From Candidatus Parabacteroides intestinigallinarum (GTDB lineage Bacteria > Bacteroidota > Bacteroidia > Bacteroidales > Tannerellaceae): a stretch of 64,000 nucleotides of DNA. A model generated the notes under the pieces. It was given only the letters and a program-made list of their open reading frames with translations, did not search any database and was not told the DNA's origin. Position 1 is the first letter of the stretch; every line of letters starts with the position of its first letter. This document shows positions 16,082-24,306 of this stretch, in pieces. A program made the position numbers and the translations under genes. The stretch lies in the NCBI GenBank assembly GCA_019114945.1, contig DXEN01000054.1, positions 61,386 to 125,385 on the forward strand, in the 5' to 3' direction.

Positions 16082-18388
16082 CTAATAGCTTATCTTGCAG
16101 CCCACGAAATAGCTACGGGGCAGGCCGGGGCCGTAGATGTAGCCGGAGTCGCGGTTCGCGCCCTGGTCGAAATCGTCCTGATAGGCGTTGAAGATATTCT
16201 GCACGCCGGCGTTCACCTGCAGCGTGACGGAGCTATAGATGGGGATGTCGTAGGCCAGCTTCACGTTCATATCGAAGAAATCCGGGGTGGTCTCCTCGCG
16301 GTCCTCCGGGATGTAGCCGGCGAAGTGTTGCACCAGCATGCTACCCGTATACGTGCCGGTGAGCGACACCGTGAGGCGCTTCACGGGCGTGAGCGTGGAG
16401 GTGAAATAGCCGTACAGGTCGGGCGAGCGGAACATCTTCTTCTGCGGCGCGATGTTCGGGTTCTCGCTCCACGTCTCCGCCTCCTTGTAGCGGCTGCGCT
16501 GCACCGTCACGCCCGCCTGCAGCTGCAGCCAGGCGTAGGCCATCTTGCCCTCCAGGTTGGCGCCCATCACGCGGGCGCCCTTGCCGTTGCGCCGCTCCAT
16601 GAGCAGGTTGCCGTCCGCGTCGCGCCCCACCTCGTTCAGGATGAACACGTCCCGCAAGTCGGTGTAGAAGCCCTCGGCCAAGAGGTTCACCTGCACCGGG
16701 CCAAAGCGGTGGTAGAAATCGACGGAGGCGCTCACGCTCCGCGAGTTCTCCTCCTTCAAATCCGGCGAGAGCTGGATGATGGAGGCCTCGCCACCGACGG
16801 CGGTGATGTGCAAATCCTCGTCGAAGGCCTGCGGGGCGCGGAAGCCGCTGGAGTACGAGAGGCGCAGGTTGATGTCCTTGGTCGGGTTGAAGCGGAGGTT
16901 CGCCCGCGGGCTGAAGATGACATGATCCATCAGGTTGTGCTTATCCAGGCGCCCTCCGATGAGGAAGCTCCACTTATCGTTCTTCCACTCGTTCTGGGCG
17001 AACACGCTCCCGATGTGCACCGTCTGCGCGATGATGCGGTTGTAGCCCAGCATCTCGTCCCGCAGGTCGTCGTAGCTATACTCCGCCCCGCCGGTGAACG
17101 TGGCGGGCATGAAGAGGCACTTGTCCCAATCGTACGAGTATTGCGCCCCGCCGATGAAGGTCATGTCGGTCGTATGCCCGTAGGCGTTGGGGTCGTGCCC
17201 GGCGCCGTAGTAGCTGTCGCGCTTCGTGTGCTGCGCCGAGGTATAGACGTTCAAGCGGTGGCGGTAGTCTTTCGAGAAGAGGTCGAACTTCAGCCCGCCG
17301 CCGTTTATCTGGTGGTCGGTCTGCTCCGTGATATCGGTCTCGTGCGGCGGCAGGTCCATCAGGTTACCGCCCCGGCGGAACTCGCCGATGTGGTGGTACT
17401 CGAAGGTGAGCTTGGAGTAGGCGCTCGTCTTCAGGTACGAGCGGAAGCCGAGTGTCTTCGCCTCCAGTTTGCCTAATTCGGAGAATCCGTCGCCGTCGTG
17501 GTCGTACGAGGCGCGGTGGCGGCTCTGCCCGAAGATGTAGATGCCCGCCTTCTGGTCGTCCGTCACGAGCGAGGCGTTCAGCGTCGTGTTATTGTCGGGG
17601 CGGCTGCCGCCGACGAGCGTCAGCGAGTGGGCTATCTGGGCGGAGTTGCGTGTCGGCTCCTTGGTGATGATGTTGATGGTGCCGGCGATGGCGGACGAGC
17701 CGAACAGCGCCGAGCCTCCGCCGCGCATCACCTCTACCCGCTCGATCATGTTCGCCGGGATTTGCTCCAGCCCGTACACGCCTGTCAGCGCGCTGAATAT
17801 CGGGCGGCTATCCATCAATATCTGCGTGTAAGGGCCTTCCAATCCGTTGATGCGCACCTGCTGGAAGCCACAGTTCTGGCAGTTGTTCTCCACGCGCACG
17901 CCCGGCTGGAAGTTCAAGCCGTCGGCCAAGGAGGTGGCGTGCGCCGTCTCGAATACTTTCGCGTCGAGCACGTTCACCAACGAGGGCGCCAGGCGGCGGG
18001 TCGTCTCGTTCCGGTTGGCGGATACCACCACGCCATCGAGCGACACGGCGTCCTCCTCGGCGTCGAAGTTAATCTCCAAGGTCTGTCCCTTCCTCAGCGT
18101 CACCTCGCGTTCGATGGTCTGGTAGCCGATGGATTTCATCACGATGGTGAACGTTCCCTCGGGTAGGTTCTTCAGGAAATAGTGACCCGTATCGTCGGTT
18201 GTCGTCCCGATGGTCGTGCCATGCAAGTATATGTTGATAAAGGCGAGGTGCTCGCCGGTCTTCTTGTCCACTACATGCCCCACGATATTCGCGTCGGAGG
18301 GGTTCAAGGCGTCGTAATTGTCGCCGTCGGCCCACGCTGCCATACAGGCACAGCATAGGCATATGATAAATGTAATTAGTTTATTCAT
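16082..18388 (-). CDS. TonB-dependent outer-membrane receptor
   Basis: A 768-residue receptor. A signal peptide (MNKLITFIICLCCACMAAWA) is followed by a carboxypeptidase-regulatory-like beta-sandwich (about residues 35-115), a plug domain with RINGLEGPYTQILMDSRP and IERVEVMRGGGSALFG, then a 22-strand barrel ending in Tyr (SYFVGCKISY). The plug carries the ENNCQNCGF motif seen in a Bacteroidetes subgroup of siderophore/metal-type receptors. It imports a ligand across the outer membrane using TonB energy. It lies downstream of a His-rich protein gene on the same strand, with a palindromic site over the promoter; together these suggest a metal ligand. Confidence 0.9.
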   Translation of the reverse strand: MNKLITFIICLCCACMAAWADGDNYDALNPSDANIVGHVVDKKTGEHLAFINIYLHGTTIGTTTDDTGHYFLKNLPEGTFTIVMKSIGYQTIEREVTLRKGQTLEINFDAEEDAVSLDGVVVSANRNETTRRLAPSLVNVLDAKVFETAHATSLADGLNFQPGVRVENNCQNCGFQQVRINGLEGPYTQILMDSRPIFSALTGVYGLEQIPANMIERVEVMRGGGSALFGSSAIAGTINIITKEPTRNSAQIAHSLTLVGGSRPDNNTTLNASLVTDDQKAGIYIFGQSRHRASYDHDGDGFSELGKLEAKTLGFRSYLKTSAYSKLTFEYHHIGEFRRGGNLMDLPPHETDITEQTDHQINGGGLKFDLFSKDYRHRLNVYTSAQHTKRDSYYGAGHDPNAYGHTTDMTFIGGAQYSYDWDKCLFMPATFTGGAEYSYDDLRDEMLGYNRIIAQTVHIGSVFAQNEWKNDKWSFLIGGRLDKHNLMDHVIFSPRANLRFNPTKDINLRLSYSSGFRAPQAFDEDLHITAVGGEASIIQLSPDLKEENSRSVSASVDFYHRFGPVQVNLLAEGFYTDLRDVFILNEVGRDADGNLLMERRNGKGARVMGANLEGKMAYAWLQLQAGVTVQRSRYKEAETWSENPNIAPQKKMFRSPDLYGYFTSTLTPVKRLTVSLTGTYTGSMLVQHFAGYIPEDREETTPDFFDMNVKLAYDIPIYSSVTLQVNAGVQNIFNAYQDDFDQGANRDSGYIYGPGLPRSYFVGCKISY

Positions 18389-18485
18389 TCCGTTTGAAAT
18401 ATGATAGATTTAAATAAATAGGGTGACACACGTGCGTACGTCCACACGTGAATCCACAACCCCTCAGTCTCGCCTTTGGCGAGCC

Positions 18486-18512
18486 AGCTCCCCTAAGACA
18501 GGGGAGCTTTTT
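18486..18512 (+). repeat. REP-like double hairpin
   Basis: AGCTCCCC and GGGGAGCT pair around TAAGACA, followed by TTTTTA on the plus strand. Just upstream is TCGCCTTTGGCGA, another small palindrome. No plus-strand gene ends here, so this looks like a dispersed intergenic hairpin rather than a gene's terminator. A similar CCCCTCT/AGAGGGG hairpin is at 28704. Confidence 0.5.
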
Positions 18513-18534
18513 AGAGCCTTTTGGACTCAGAATT

Positions 18535-18597
18535 GTCAATCGTCAATCGTCAATCGTCAATTGTCAATTGTCAATCGTCAATTGTCAATTGTCAATT
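18535..18597 (+). repeat. 7-bp tandem repeat, nine units
   Basis: GTCAATC/GTCAATT is repeated nine times without interruption from 18535 to 18597, differing only in the last base of the unit. The stop codon of the His-rich gene (18578-18580) lies inside it. Confidence 0.9.
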
Positions 18598-18934
18598 GAA
18601 CCGGCGGAGCGCGCAGATAGCGCCGGCCCACGGCTTCCGCGACGTAGCTCGGATACACCGGCTCCTCGGACAGGTCGTGGACACGCGTCGCATAGAATCG
18701 CAAATGCAACGGATGGATGGCCCCGTCCGCCGCGTGGATGGAAGAAAGTATGTGGAATAATTGGATTTCCGCCAGCGAGCCGTGCTGATGGCACGTCCCG
18801 TCGGCGGTTTTCTTGAACGGGTGGGCGTGTACGATGGTCGTCCCCTGCTCCACGTGGACATGGGTAAAGAGCGACACGCTGCCGTAATACGCGATAAACA
18901 GCATCGGCAGCAACCACCTCATATATCTCACCAT
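18578..18934 (-). CDS. His-rich small membrane/secreted protein upstream of the TonB receptor
   Basis: A 118-residue protein read from ATG 18934 (the GTG at 18946 is also possible). One N-terminal hydrophobic segment (RWLLPMLFIAYYGSVSLF) serves as signal or anchor. Histidines cluster right after it: FTHVHVEQG, IVHAHPF, GTCHQHG, and later HPLHLRF. This composition suits transient binding of zinc, copper or another transition metal at the cell envelope. It precedes the TonB receptor gene on the same strand by 189 bases. The C-terminus runs into the 7-bp repeat, so repeat-number changes would alter the last residues. No named family is recognised. Confidence 0.65.
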   Translation of the reverse strand: MVRYMRWLLPMLFIAYYGSVSLFTHVHVEQGTTIVHAHPFKKTADGTCHQHGSLAEIQLFHILSSIHAADGAIHPLHLRFYATRVHDLSEEPVYPSYVAEAVGRRYLRAPPVQLTIDN

Positions 18935-18969
18935 CGCCTCTCTCACCTCTCGGTCTCGTTATCCGGTCG

Positions 18970-19010
18970 CGAAGATACAATAAATACTCGCTCGCCTATT
19001 GGATTAGGCG
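18970..19010 (-). promoter_or_regulatory. Promoter with palindromic operator for the His-rich/TonB operon
   Basis: On the minus strand TATCTTCG (18977-18970) is a good -7 box, 36 bases before the ATG. The palindrome CGCCTA-N6-TAGGCG (18993-19010) is perfect over 6-base arms and covers the expected -33 position. A bound repressor would occlude the promoter. Regulation by a metal-sensing repressor is inferred from the operon's content. Confidence 0.55.
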
Positions 19011-19046
19011 GAAAAAAGGGAGGGTGTGTCACCTGATTTGAAATCC

Positions 19047-19134
19047 CTCCCAATTCCCTTCGAAAGGGATTTCATTTTCTTTCGGAAGAAATTTCATTTT
19101 CCTTCGGAAGAAAATAAATTTTCCCTCGAAGATA
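19047..19134 (+). repeat. 22-bp tandem array E
   Basis: Units start at 19047, 19069, 19091 and 19113. The second and third differ at one base of 22 (core TTTTCYTTCGGAAGAA); the outer two are degenerate but keep the TTCG-centred short palindrome. The period is the same as arrays A to D, although the sequence is unrelated. Confidence 0.65.
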
Positions 19135-19168
19135 TTTTCGGCCTTCTTTCCATAATATTTTATCAAAT

Positions 19169-19228
19169 ATTAAGGATTGACACATTTCGCGTACCGAAAA
19201 AAGCGGCTCAAAAATGTCAATCCTTAAT
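19169..19228. repeat. 14-bp perfect inverted repeat before the DUF4373 gene
   Basis: ATTAAGGATTGACA (19169-19182) and TGTCAATCCTTAAT (19215-19228) are perfect inverse copies 32 bases apart. The T-run needed for a terminator is missing. It could be a protein-binding site or the end of a former mobile element. The short ORF at 19026-19328 crosses it and is not considered real. Confidence 0.6.
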
Positions 19229-19343
19229 TAGACGTAAAACCTTAAAGAAACCGCTTCCTTATTTGGATTTCACCGAAATTTATTGTAAATTTGTTAATAA
19301 AGCAGCAGATTTGAAATCTGAAATCTAAAATTTGAAATGTAAA

Positions 19344-19922
19344 ATGGCACGCCCTATTAAATATGGATTGGATTATTTTCCGCTCGATACGAACGTATGG
19401 AAAAACCGCAAGATACGCCGCTTGAAACGGGCTTTCGGGGCGGAGGGTTGTATGCTGTTTATCGCGCTCTTGTGCGATATTTACCGCGAGGGATATTATA
19501 TCGAGTTCAACGACGATTACGTGTTCGACCTTTCCGAGCTATGCGATCTCGCCGAGAGCCGCATATGCGAAATAGTCGCCTATATGGTGGAGCTCGGCTT
19601 GTTCCATGCCGGACTTTTCGACGAGCGGGGCGTACTGACTTCCGAATCCATCCAACAGCAATATGTAACGATTAAGCGGAAATTGAGTGTCGAACAGTTA
19701 ATTAACGAGGATTTACGTTTGTTTTCGCCTGAAAAACCCTGCGTTTCGGACACGAAAATCCCCCAAAGTAAAGGAAAGGAAAGTAAAGGAAAGGAAAGTA
19801 AAGAAAATATATTATCTAACAAACTAGCCGCGTGCGAGGTTGAAAAAAATGATAGTACGGCACCCGCCACACCCGCGTGGGGCGAATGGGCGGAGCCGAG
19901 GGACAACAACGAGATGCCGCCG
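19344..19922 (+). pseudogene. Truncated DUF4373 (Lin1244/Lin1753-like) protein gene
   Basis: ATG 19344 opens MARPIKYGLDYFPLDT, the signature start of DUF4373 proteins, which are found mainly in phage and other mobile-element replication modules. About 120 residues match (DTNVWKNRKIRRL, EGCMLFIALLCDIYREGYYI), followed by a Lys/Glu-rich linker (SKGKESKGKESKEN). The frame then has no stop until 22622, because it runs antisense through the FAD oxidase gene. The last 900 residues of the 1096-residue ORF are therefore shadow sequence. The gene has lost its natural end, and a truncated relic of a mobile element is the likely explanation. The end given is the oxidase stop, not a real stop codon. Confidence 0.65.
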
Positions 19923-22769
19923 CTACTCCCGCCGGGAGGGAAGCGGCTCGGTACACTCGTCCACCAGATAAGCGATGGAGACGTAGGGCACGCCCGCGTT
20001 CGTCGACAGACCAATCTCGCACGTCCGGCTGTTGGAATAACCGACCACAACGCCGGCGCGCTCGATTTGCGGACGCAGCTTGCGAAGGGCGTAGGCGTTG
20101 ACCTCCGGATGGGTGAAACCACGGTCGCCGGCGAAACCGCAACAACCAATCTCCTCCGGCACGAGTACCGCATCGGAACAGAGCTTCGCCAAGCGGACGA
20201 TGGTGTCGGCCAGCCCCATCTTGCGCATCGAGCAGGTGACGTGCACCGCCACGGGGCGATGGATGGGGTGGAACACCAGCCGCTCGCGCAAGAAGGTGTA
20301 GATGAACTCGGCGGGCTCGTAGAGCTTCATCTTGTGGATGGTTTCGCGCATCCGGAAAAGGCAGGGGCTTTGGTCGCAAAGCACCGGGTAGCGCCCGTGC
20401 TCGCTGGCCTCCCACAAGGCGGCCTCCAGCTCGGCGGATTTCCGGTCGGCGATGTCGGGCATTCCCTTGCTTTCCCAGATGGTACCGCAGCAGAGCTTGT
20501 CCATCTCCTTGGGGAAGATGACCTCGTAGCCCGCCTTCCGCAAGAGGGAGACCATCTTGTCGACCAGCGGCGTGGCGTCGGGGGCGTTTCGGGCCGCTCC
20601 CATCGTCTGGTTGATGCAACTGGGGAAGTAGACGACCTTATCGGCCCCGGCGGCGGCGATTTTCCTCTTCCGCAAAGCGGCGGGGATATGGTAGGCCTTC
20701 GGCATGGCGGGCGTCCAAAGCGGGATGCCCAGCGCGTCGTGCATGCCGCGGCACACGGCGCTCATCGCCCGGCTGCCCAACACGGCGTGGGCGGTGTCGG
20801 CGAGCGTCAATACGGGGCGCAGCGCGCTTTTCACGCCGGCGAAATGCGCCGCCACCCAATCGCCCGCCTTATACCCCGCGCTCCCTTTCGGCAACAGGCT
20901 TTGGCGGATAAAGTGAGTCAGCTCGCCCGTGTTGATATGCATCGGGCAGGAGGTGGCACAAAGGCCGTCGCCCGCGCAGGTCTGGTTCCCCTCATAGCGA
21001 TAGGCCCGCTCCAAGGCGGCCAGCCGCTCCGGCTCCTCGCCGGACTGCTTCAGCCGCATAATCTCGCGGAAGGTCACGATGCGCTGGCGCGACGAGAGCG
21101 AGAAGCCGCACGTCAGGCAGTTCACCTCGCAAAAGCCGCACTCGATGCAACGGTCCACCAACGGGTTCGCGATGGGCAGGGGCTTGAAATGTTTCAGGTG
21201 GCACCGCGGGTCGTCGTTGAAGATGACACCGGGGTTCAAGAGGTTGTCGGGGTCGAACAGGCGCTTCACCTCCCGCATGACGCGGTAAGCCTCGTCGCCC
21301 CACTCGTAGCGGACGAAAGGCGCCATGTTGCGCCCCGTGCCGTGCTCGGCCTTCAGCGAGCCGTCGTACTTATCGACCACCAGCCGCTTCACGTCATCCA
21401 TCAGGCGTTCGTAGCGCTCCACCTCGGCGGGCGAGTGGAACGATTGGTTCAGGATGAAATGGTAATTCCCCTCCAGCGCGTGGCCGTAGATGCAGGCGTC
21501 GTCGTAGCCGTGGCGGGCGATAAGCTCCTGCAAGTCCGCCGTGGCCTCCGGCAGGTCCTCGATGTGGAACGCCACGTCCTCGATGAGGCAGGTCGTGCCG
21601 ATGGGACGGGTGCCGCCCACGGAGGGGAAAATGCCCGAGCGGATGGCCCAATAGCGGGAATATTCCTCCGGCTTGTCGGTGAAATGGACGGGCGTGAAGG
21701 TCTGGAAAGGCTCCAGCGCCCGCTCGATGGCTTGGATATTCGCCCGCAGCTCCTCCGGCGTACGCGCCTTGGTCTCGGTCAGCACCGCCGTCAGGCCCTC
21801 GCCGGTCGTGTCGTTCACGGACGAGAGCGATTTCTTGTCCAGCAGCTCCGCGCCTTTCACGAGCCACTCGCCCTGGTCGCTGGTCAGCTTCTTCATCGCC
21901 ACCACGGCGCGGCACGCCTCGCGGATGTCCTGGAAATAGAGCATGGCGCTCGCCTTGCAGGGATAATCGTACTCGGTACGCATCGTCACCTCCGACAGGA
22001 AAGCGAGCGTGCCCTCCGAGCCGACCATCAGGTGGGCGATGATGTCGAACGGGTCGTCGAAACGGACGAAAGGCAGAAGGTTCAGCCCCGTCACGTTCTT
22101 GATGGAATATTTATACCGGATGCGCTCGCTGAGTTTCGCGTCGGCCCGCACCTCGTCGCGCAACGCCTCTATGCGGCGGATGAAGTCGGGATGGCTCTCG
22201 CGGAACGCCGCGCGGCTCGCCTCGTCGCCCGTGTCGAGGATGGTGCCGTCCGCCAGCACGATACGGGCGGAGATGAGCATCCGGTCGCTGTTCGCGTGCG
22301 TGCCGCAGTTCATGCCGGAGGCATTATTCATCACGATGCCGCCCACCATCGCGCTCCGTACCGAGGCGGGGTCGGGGGCGAACTTCCGCCCGAACGGGCG
22401 CAGCAACTCGTTCACCCGCTGGCCGATAATGCCCGGCTGCAGGCGTATCCGCTCGTGGTCGGGCGAAATCTCGTACTTCTCCCACCGTTTGCCCGCCACC
22501 ACGAGGATGGAGTCGCTGATGGCTTGGCCCGAAAGGCTGGTGCCGGCGGCGCGGAACGTCAGCGGCAGGCGGTATTTCCCCGCCACGCGCAGCAGACGCG
22601 CCACCTCCGCCTCGTCGTCTGAGCGAACGATAACTTGGGGGATGAGCCGATAGAAGCCGGCGTCCGTTCCCCACGCGAGCCGCCGCAGCTCGTCCGTATA
22701 AATCCGCTCCTCGGGGATAAACGCGCGTATCTCCTTCACGAAGGCGGAATAACGTTCTCTTTTGTCCAT
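19923..22769 (-). CDS. FAD-linked oxidase with Fe-S and CCG domains (D-lactate dehydrogenase-like)
   Basis: A 948-residue GlcD/GlcF-type fusion. Residues about 40-260 are the FAD-binding PCMH domain (FRAAGTSLSGQAISDS, ASGMNCGTHANSDRM), followed by the FAD-oxidase C-terminal domain. Then come two 4Fe-4S motifs (CIECGFCEVNC, CAGDGLCATSCP) and two CCG domains (LCCGTIWESKG, GCCGFAGDRGF). Enzymes of this build oxidise D-lactate or another 2-hydroxyacid and pass electrons to the quinone pool at the inner membrane. A TATTTTCG -7 box lies at 22800-22793. The exact substrate is not deducible. Confidence 0.88.
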   Translation of the reverse strand: MDKRERYSAFVKEIRAFIPEERIYTDELRRLAWGTDAGFYRLIPQVIVRSDDEAEVARLLRVAGKYRLPLTFRAAGTSLSGQAISDSILVVAGKRWEKYEISPDHERIRLQPGIIGQRVNELLRPFGRKFAPDPASVRSAMVGGIVMNNASGMNCGTHANSDRMLISARIVLADGTILDTGDEASRAAFRESHPDFIRRIEALRDEVRADAKLSERIRYKYSIKNVTGLNLLPFVRFDDPFDIIAHLMVGSEGTLAFLSEVTMRTEYDYPCKASAMLYFQDIREACRAVVAMKKLTSDQGEWLVKGAELLDKKSLSSVNDTTGEGLTAVLTETKARTPEELRANIQAIERALEPFQTFTPVHFTDKPEEYSRYWAIRSGIFPSVGGTRPIGTTCLIEDVAFHIEDLPEATADLQELIARHGYDDACIYGHALEGNYHFILNQSFHSPAEVERYERLMDDVKRLVVDKYDGSLKAEHGTGRNMAPFVRYEWGDEAYRVMREVKRLFDPDNLLNPGVIFNDDPRCHLKHFKPLPIANPLVDRCIECGFCEVNCLTCGFSLSSRQRIVTFREIMRLKQSGEEPERLAALERAYRYEGNQTCAGDGLCATSCPMHINTGELTHFIRQSLLPKGSAGYKAGDWVAAHFAGVKSALRPVLTLADTAHAVLGSRAMSAVCRGMHDALGIPLWTPAMPKAYHIPAALRKRKIAAAGADKVVYFPSCINQTMGAARNAPDATPLVDKMVSLLRKAGYEVIFPKEMDKLCCGTIWESKGMPDIADRKSAELEAALWEASEHGRYPVLCDQSPCLFRMRETIHKMKLYEPAEFIYTFLRERLVFHPIHRPVAVHVTCSMRKMGLADTIVRLAKLCSDAVLVPEEIGCCGFAGDRGFTHPEVNAYALRKLRPQIERAGVVVGYSNSRTCEIGLSTNAGVPYVSIAYLVDECTEPLPSRRE

Positions 22770-22792
22770 AACGATAGTTATTATTTCCGCCG

Positions 22793-22800
22793 CGAAAATA
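22793..22800 (-). promoter_or_regulatory. -7 box of the FAD oxidase gene
   Basis: TATTTTCG on the minus strand, 24 bases upstream of the ATG at 22769, fits TAnnTT(T/C)G. Confidence 0.5.
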
Positions 22801-22847
22801 CGACAAATCGTATTTGGGTGTCCCTCGCTCCCACCCCAAAAATGAGG

Positions 22848-24251
22848 TCAGACGCTTTTTCCGCCTTCGAACAACCGGACTTCCTCCGGCAGATGGCCGG
22901 AACGGATACGCCACTCCTGCGGATAAAGGTTGTTCGCGCGATTGCCCAAGTTCTTGACGAAGCCGAGAGGAAATCCCCGATAACGAAGGAGCACGTAGCC
23001 GCGCCCGACCGACGGAGGCAGCGTCAGCGCCTCTTTACGGAGGTATCGGATGGCTTCCGCCCAATCCACTTCCGCCGCGGGAAAGGCATCGGGGTTTACG
23101 TCCGCGCTCAGGGCCAGCTCGTGCGAGGGGACGAGGTCTTTCCCTTTTACCTCGCCGAGGCGCGTCCCGACGGAAAGGGCCCGCAACGAACTTCGCAAAA
23201 GTAACGAAAACGCGTCCGAGACCGACCGCGTGTAGGCCCGGAGGCAATTCCCGTCCCACGATAGGACGTACTCCTTTTCCGCCTTGAGGAACCCGAGGGC
23301 TTCCTTGGGGATGGAAGGGACGTTTTTCCCCCGCTCTTTCCGGGCCTTCGCCTCGCGGGGCTCGCGCCACTCGCCCTCCGCTTTCCGCAGCGCCGCGAGG
23401 AAGAAGCCCTCGCCCCGCGCCCGGTGCGGAAAGAAATGATAACAGGGCGCGTCGTAGCGCGTGGCTCCCGCGACACCCCACTCCGGACGCGTGGGAACGG
23501 ACAGGGCCTCCGCGCCGAACGTCTCGATGATGTAGCGGACATTCTCCTCGTCCTCCTCCGGGTTGTAGGTACATGTGCTATAAATAAGGAGACCGCCGGG
23601 GCGCAACGCCTCCCAGATATCGTGGATGATACGACGCTGGCGGGCGGCGCACAGCTGGACGTTCTCCACGCTCCATTCCCGGACGCTGTCCGGGTCTTTC
23701 CGGAACATTCCCTCGCCGGAGCAGGGCACGTCCGCCACGATCACGTCGAAGAAATGGGGCAAAGCCCGCCCGATTTCCTCCGGGTCGTTGTTGAGCACGA
23801 CCGTATCGCCGCGGCCCCATTTCGCCACGTTCTCGGCCAGCACATAGGCGCGCGAACGGATGACCTCGTTGCAAACCAAGACGCTTCCCTCCGGCAAGAG
23901 AGCCGCGAGGTGCGTGGACTTACCGCCCGGCGCCGCGCAAAGGTCGAGGCAGCGCACGGGGCCGCTCGCGTAGCTCCTCACCGCCTGCTCCAGGAACATG
24001 GACGAGGCCTCCTGCACGTAGTAGGCCCCGGCGTGCAACAAGGGATCGAACGTGAAGGCGGGGCGCTCCGGCAGGTAGAAGCCGCTGTCGCACCAAGCGA
24101 CGGGCTCGCCGCCGCGCGGCGCCGCGGCGCCTTTCTGGCGGTTGATACGGATACTGGTGGGCGCTTCCGCGCGGAGGGAAGCCTCGAAGGCCTCGTAATC
24201 GCCACCCAGCGCCGCACGCGTCCGTTGGATAAAATCGATAGGAAGTTCCAT
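22848..24251 (-). CDS. RsmF/NOL1-NOP2-Sun type RNA (cytosine-C5) methyltransferase
   Basis: ATG 24251 (MELPIDFIQRTRAAL) is the real start; the 125 extra codons in the ORF track run across the divergent promoter and into the neighbouring gene. The 467-residue product has the SAM-binding LDLCAAPGGKSTHLAALL, the catalytic-Cys motifs DVPCSGEGMFRKD and YSTCTYNPEEDEENV, and a C-terminal PUA-like tail. It methylates cytosine in rRNA, probably 16S. The Bacteroidales members are annotated RsmF-like. It is divergent from 24307, with adjacent -7 boxes. Confidence 0.9.
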   Translation of the reverse strand: MELPIDFIQRTRAALGGDYEAFEASLRAEAPTSIRINRQKGAAAPRGGEPVAWCDSGFYLPERPAFTFDPLLHAGAYYVQEASSMFLEQAVRSYASGPVRCLDLCAAPGGKSTHLAALLPEGSVLVCNEVIRSRAYVLAENVAKWGRGDTVVLNNDPEEIGRALPHFFDVIVADVPCSGEGMFRKDPDSVREWSVENVQLCAARQRRIIHDIWEALRPGGLLIYSTCTYNPEEDEENVRYIIETFGAEALSVPTRPEWGVAGATRYDAPCYHFFPHRARGEGFFLAALRKAEGEWREPREAKARKERGKNVPSIPKEALGFLKAEKEYVLSWDGNCLRAYTRSVSDAFSLLLRSSLRALSVGTRLGEVKGKDLVPSHELALSADVNPDAFPAAEVDWAEAIRYLRKEALTLPPSVGRGYVLLRYRGFPLGFVKNLGNRANNLYPQEWRIRSGHLPEEVRLFEGGKSV

Positions 24252-24272
24252 AAATCTTCGGTTTGTTTCCGG

Positions 24273-24289
24273 CAAAAGTACTACATTCG
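24273..24289. promoter_or_regulatory. Back-to-back -7 boxes
   Basis: Minus strand TACTTTTG (24280-24273) serves the RsmF-like gene; plus strand TACATTCG (24282-24289) serves the RsmI-like gene. The two boxes are separated by one base, so the polymerases would compete. Confidence 0.6.
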
Positions 24290-24306
24290 CGGAAAACAAC
24301 AGAACA

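Noticed and set aside
18421-18452. Another CAC-N4-GTG array (GACACACGTGCGT...CACACGTG)
   Set aside because: The two cores are 16 bases apart, not 22, and the first has a two-base deletion relative to array C. At most a decayed relic.
19026-19328. 100-residue ORF upstream of the DUF4373 gene
   Set aside because: It is made of the 22-bp repeat array and the inverted repeat; the translation has no protein-like pattern.
19332-22622. 1096-residue plus-strand ORF
   Set aside because: Only the first ~190 residues are plausible coding sequence. The remainder is antisense to the well-supported FAD oxidase and shows the Arg/Gly/His/Val-rich composition of a shadow frame.
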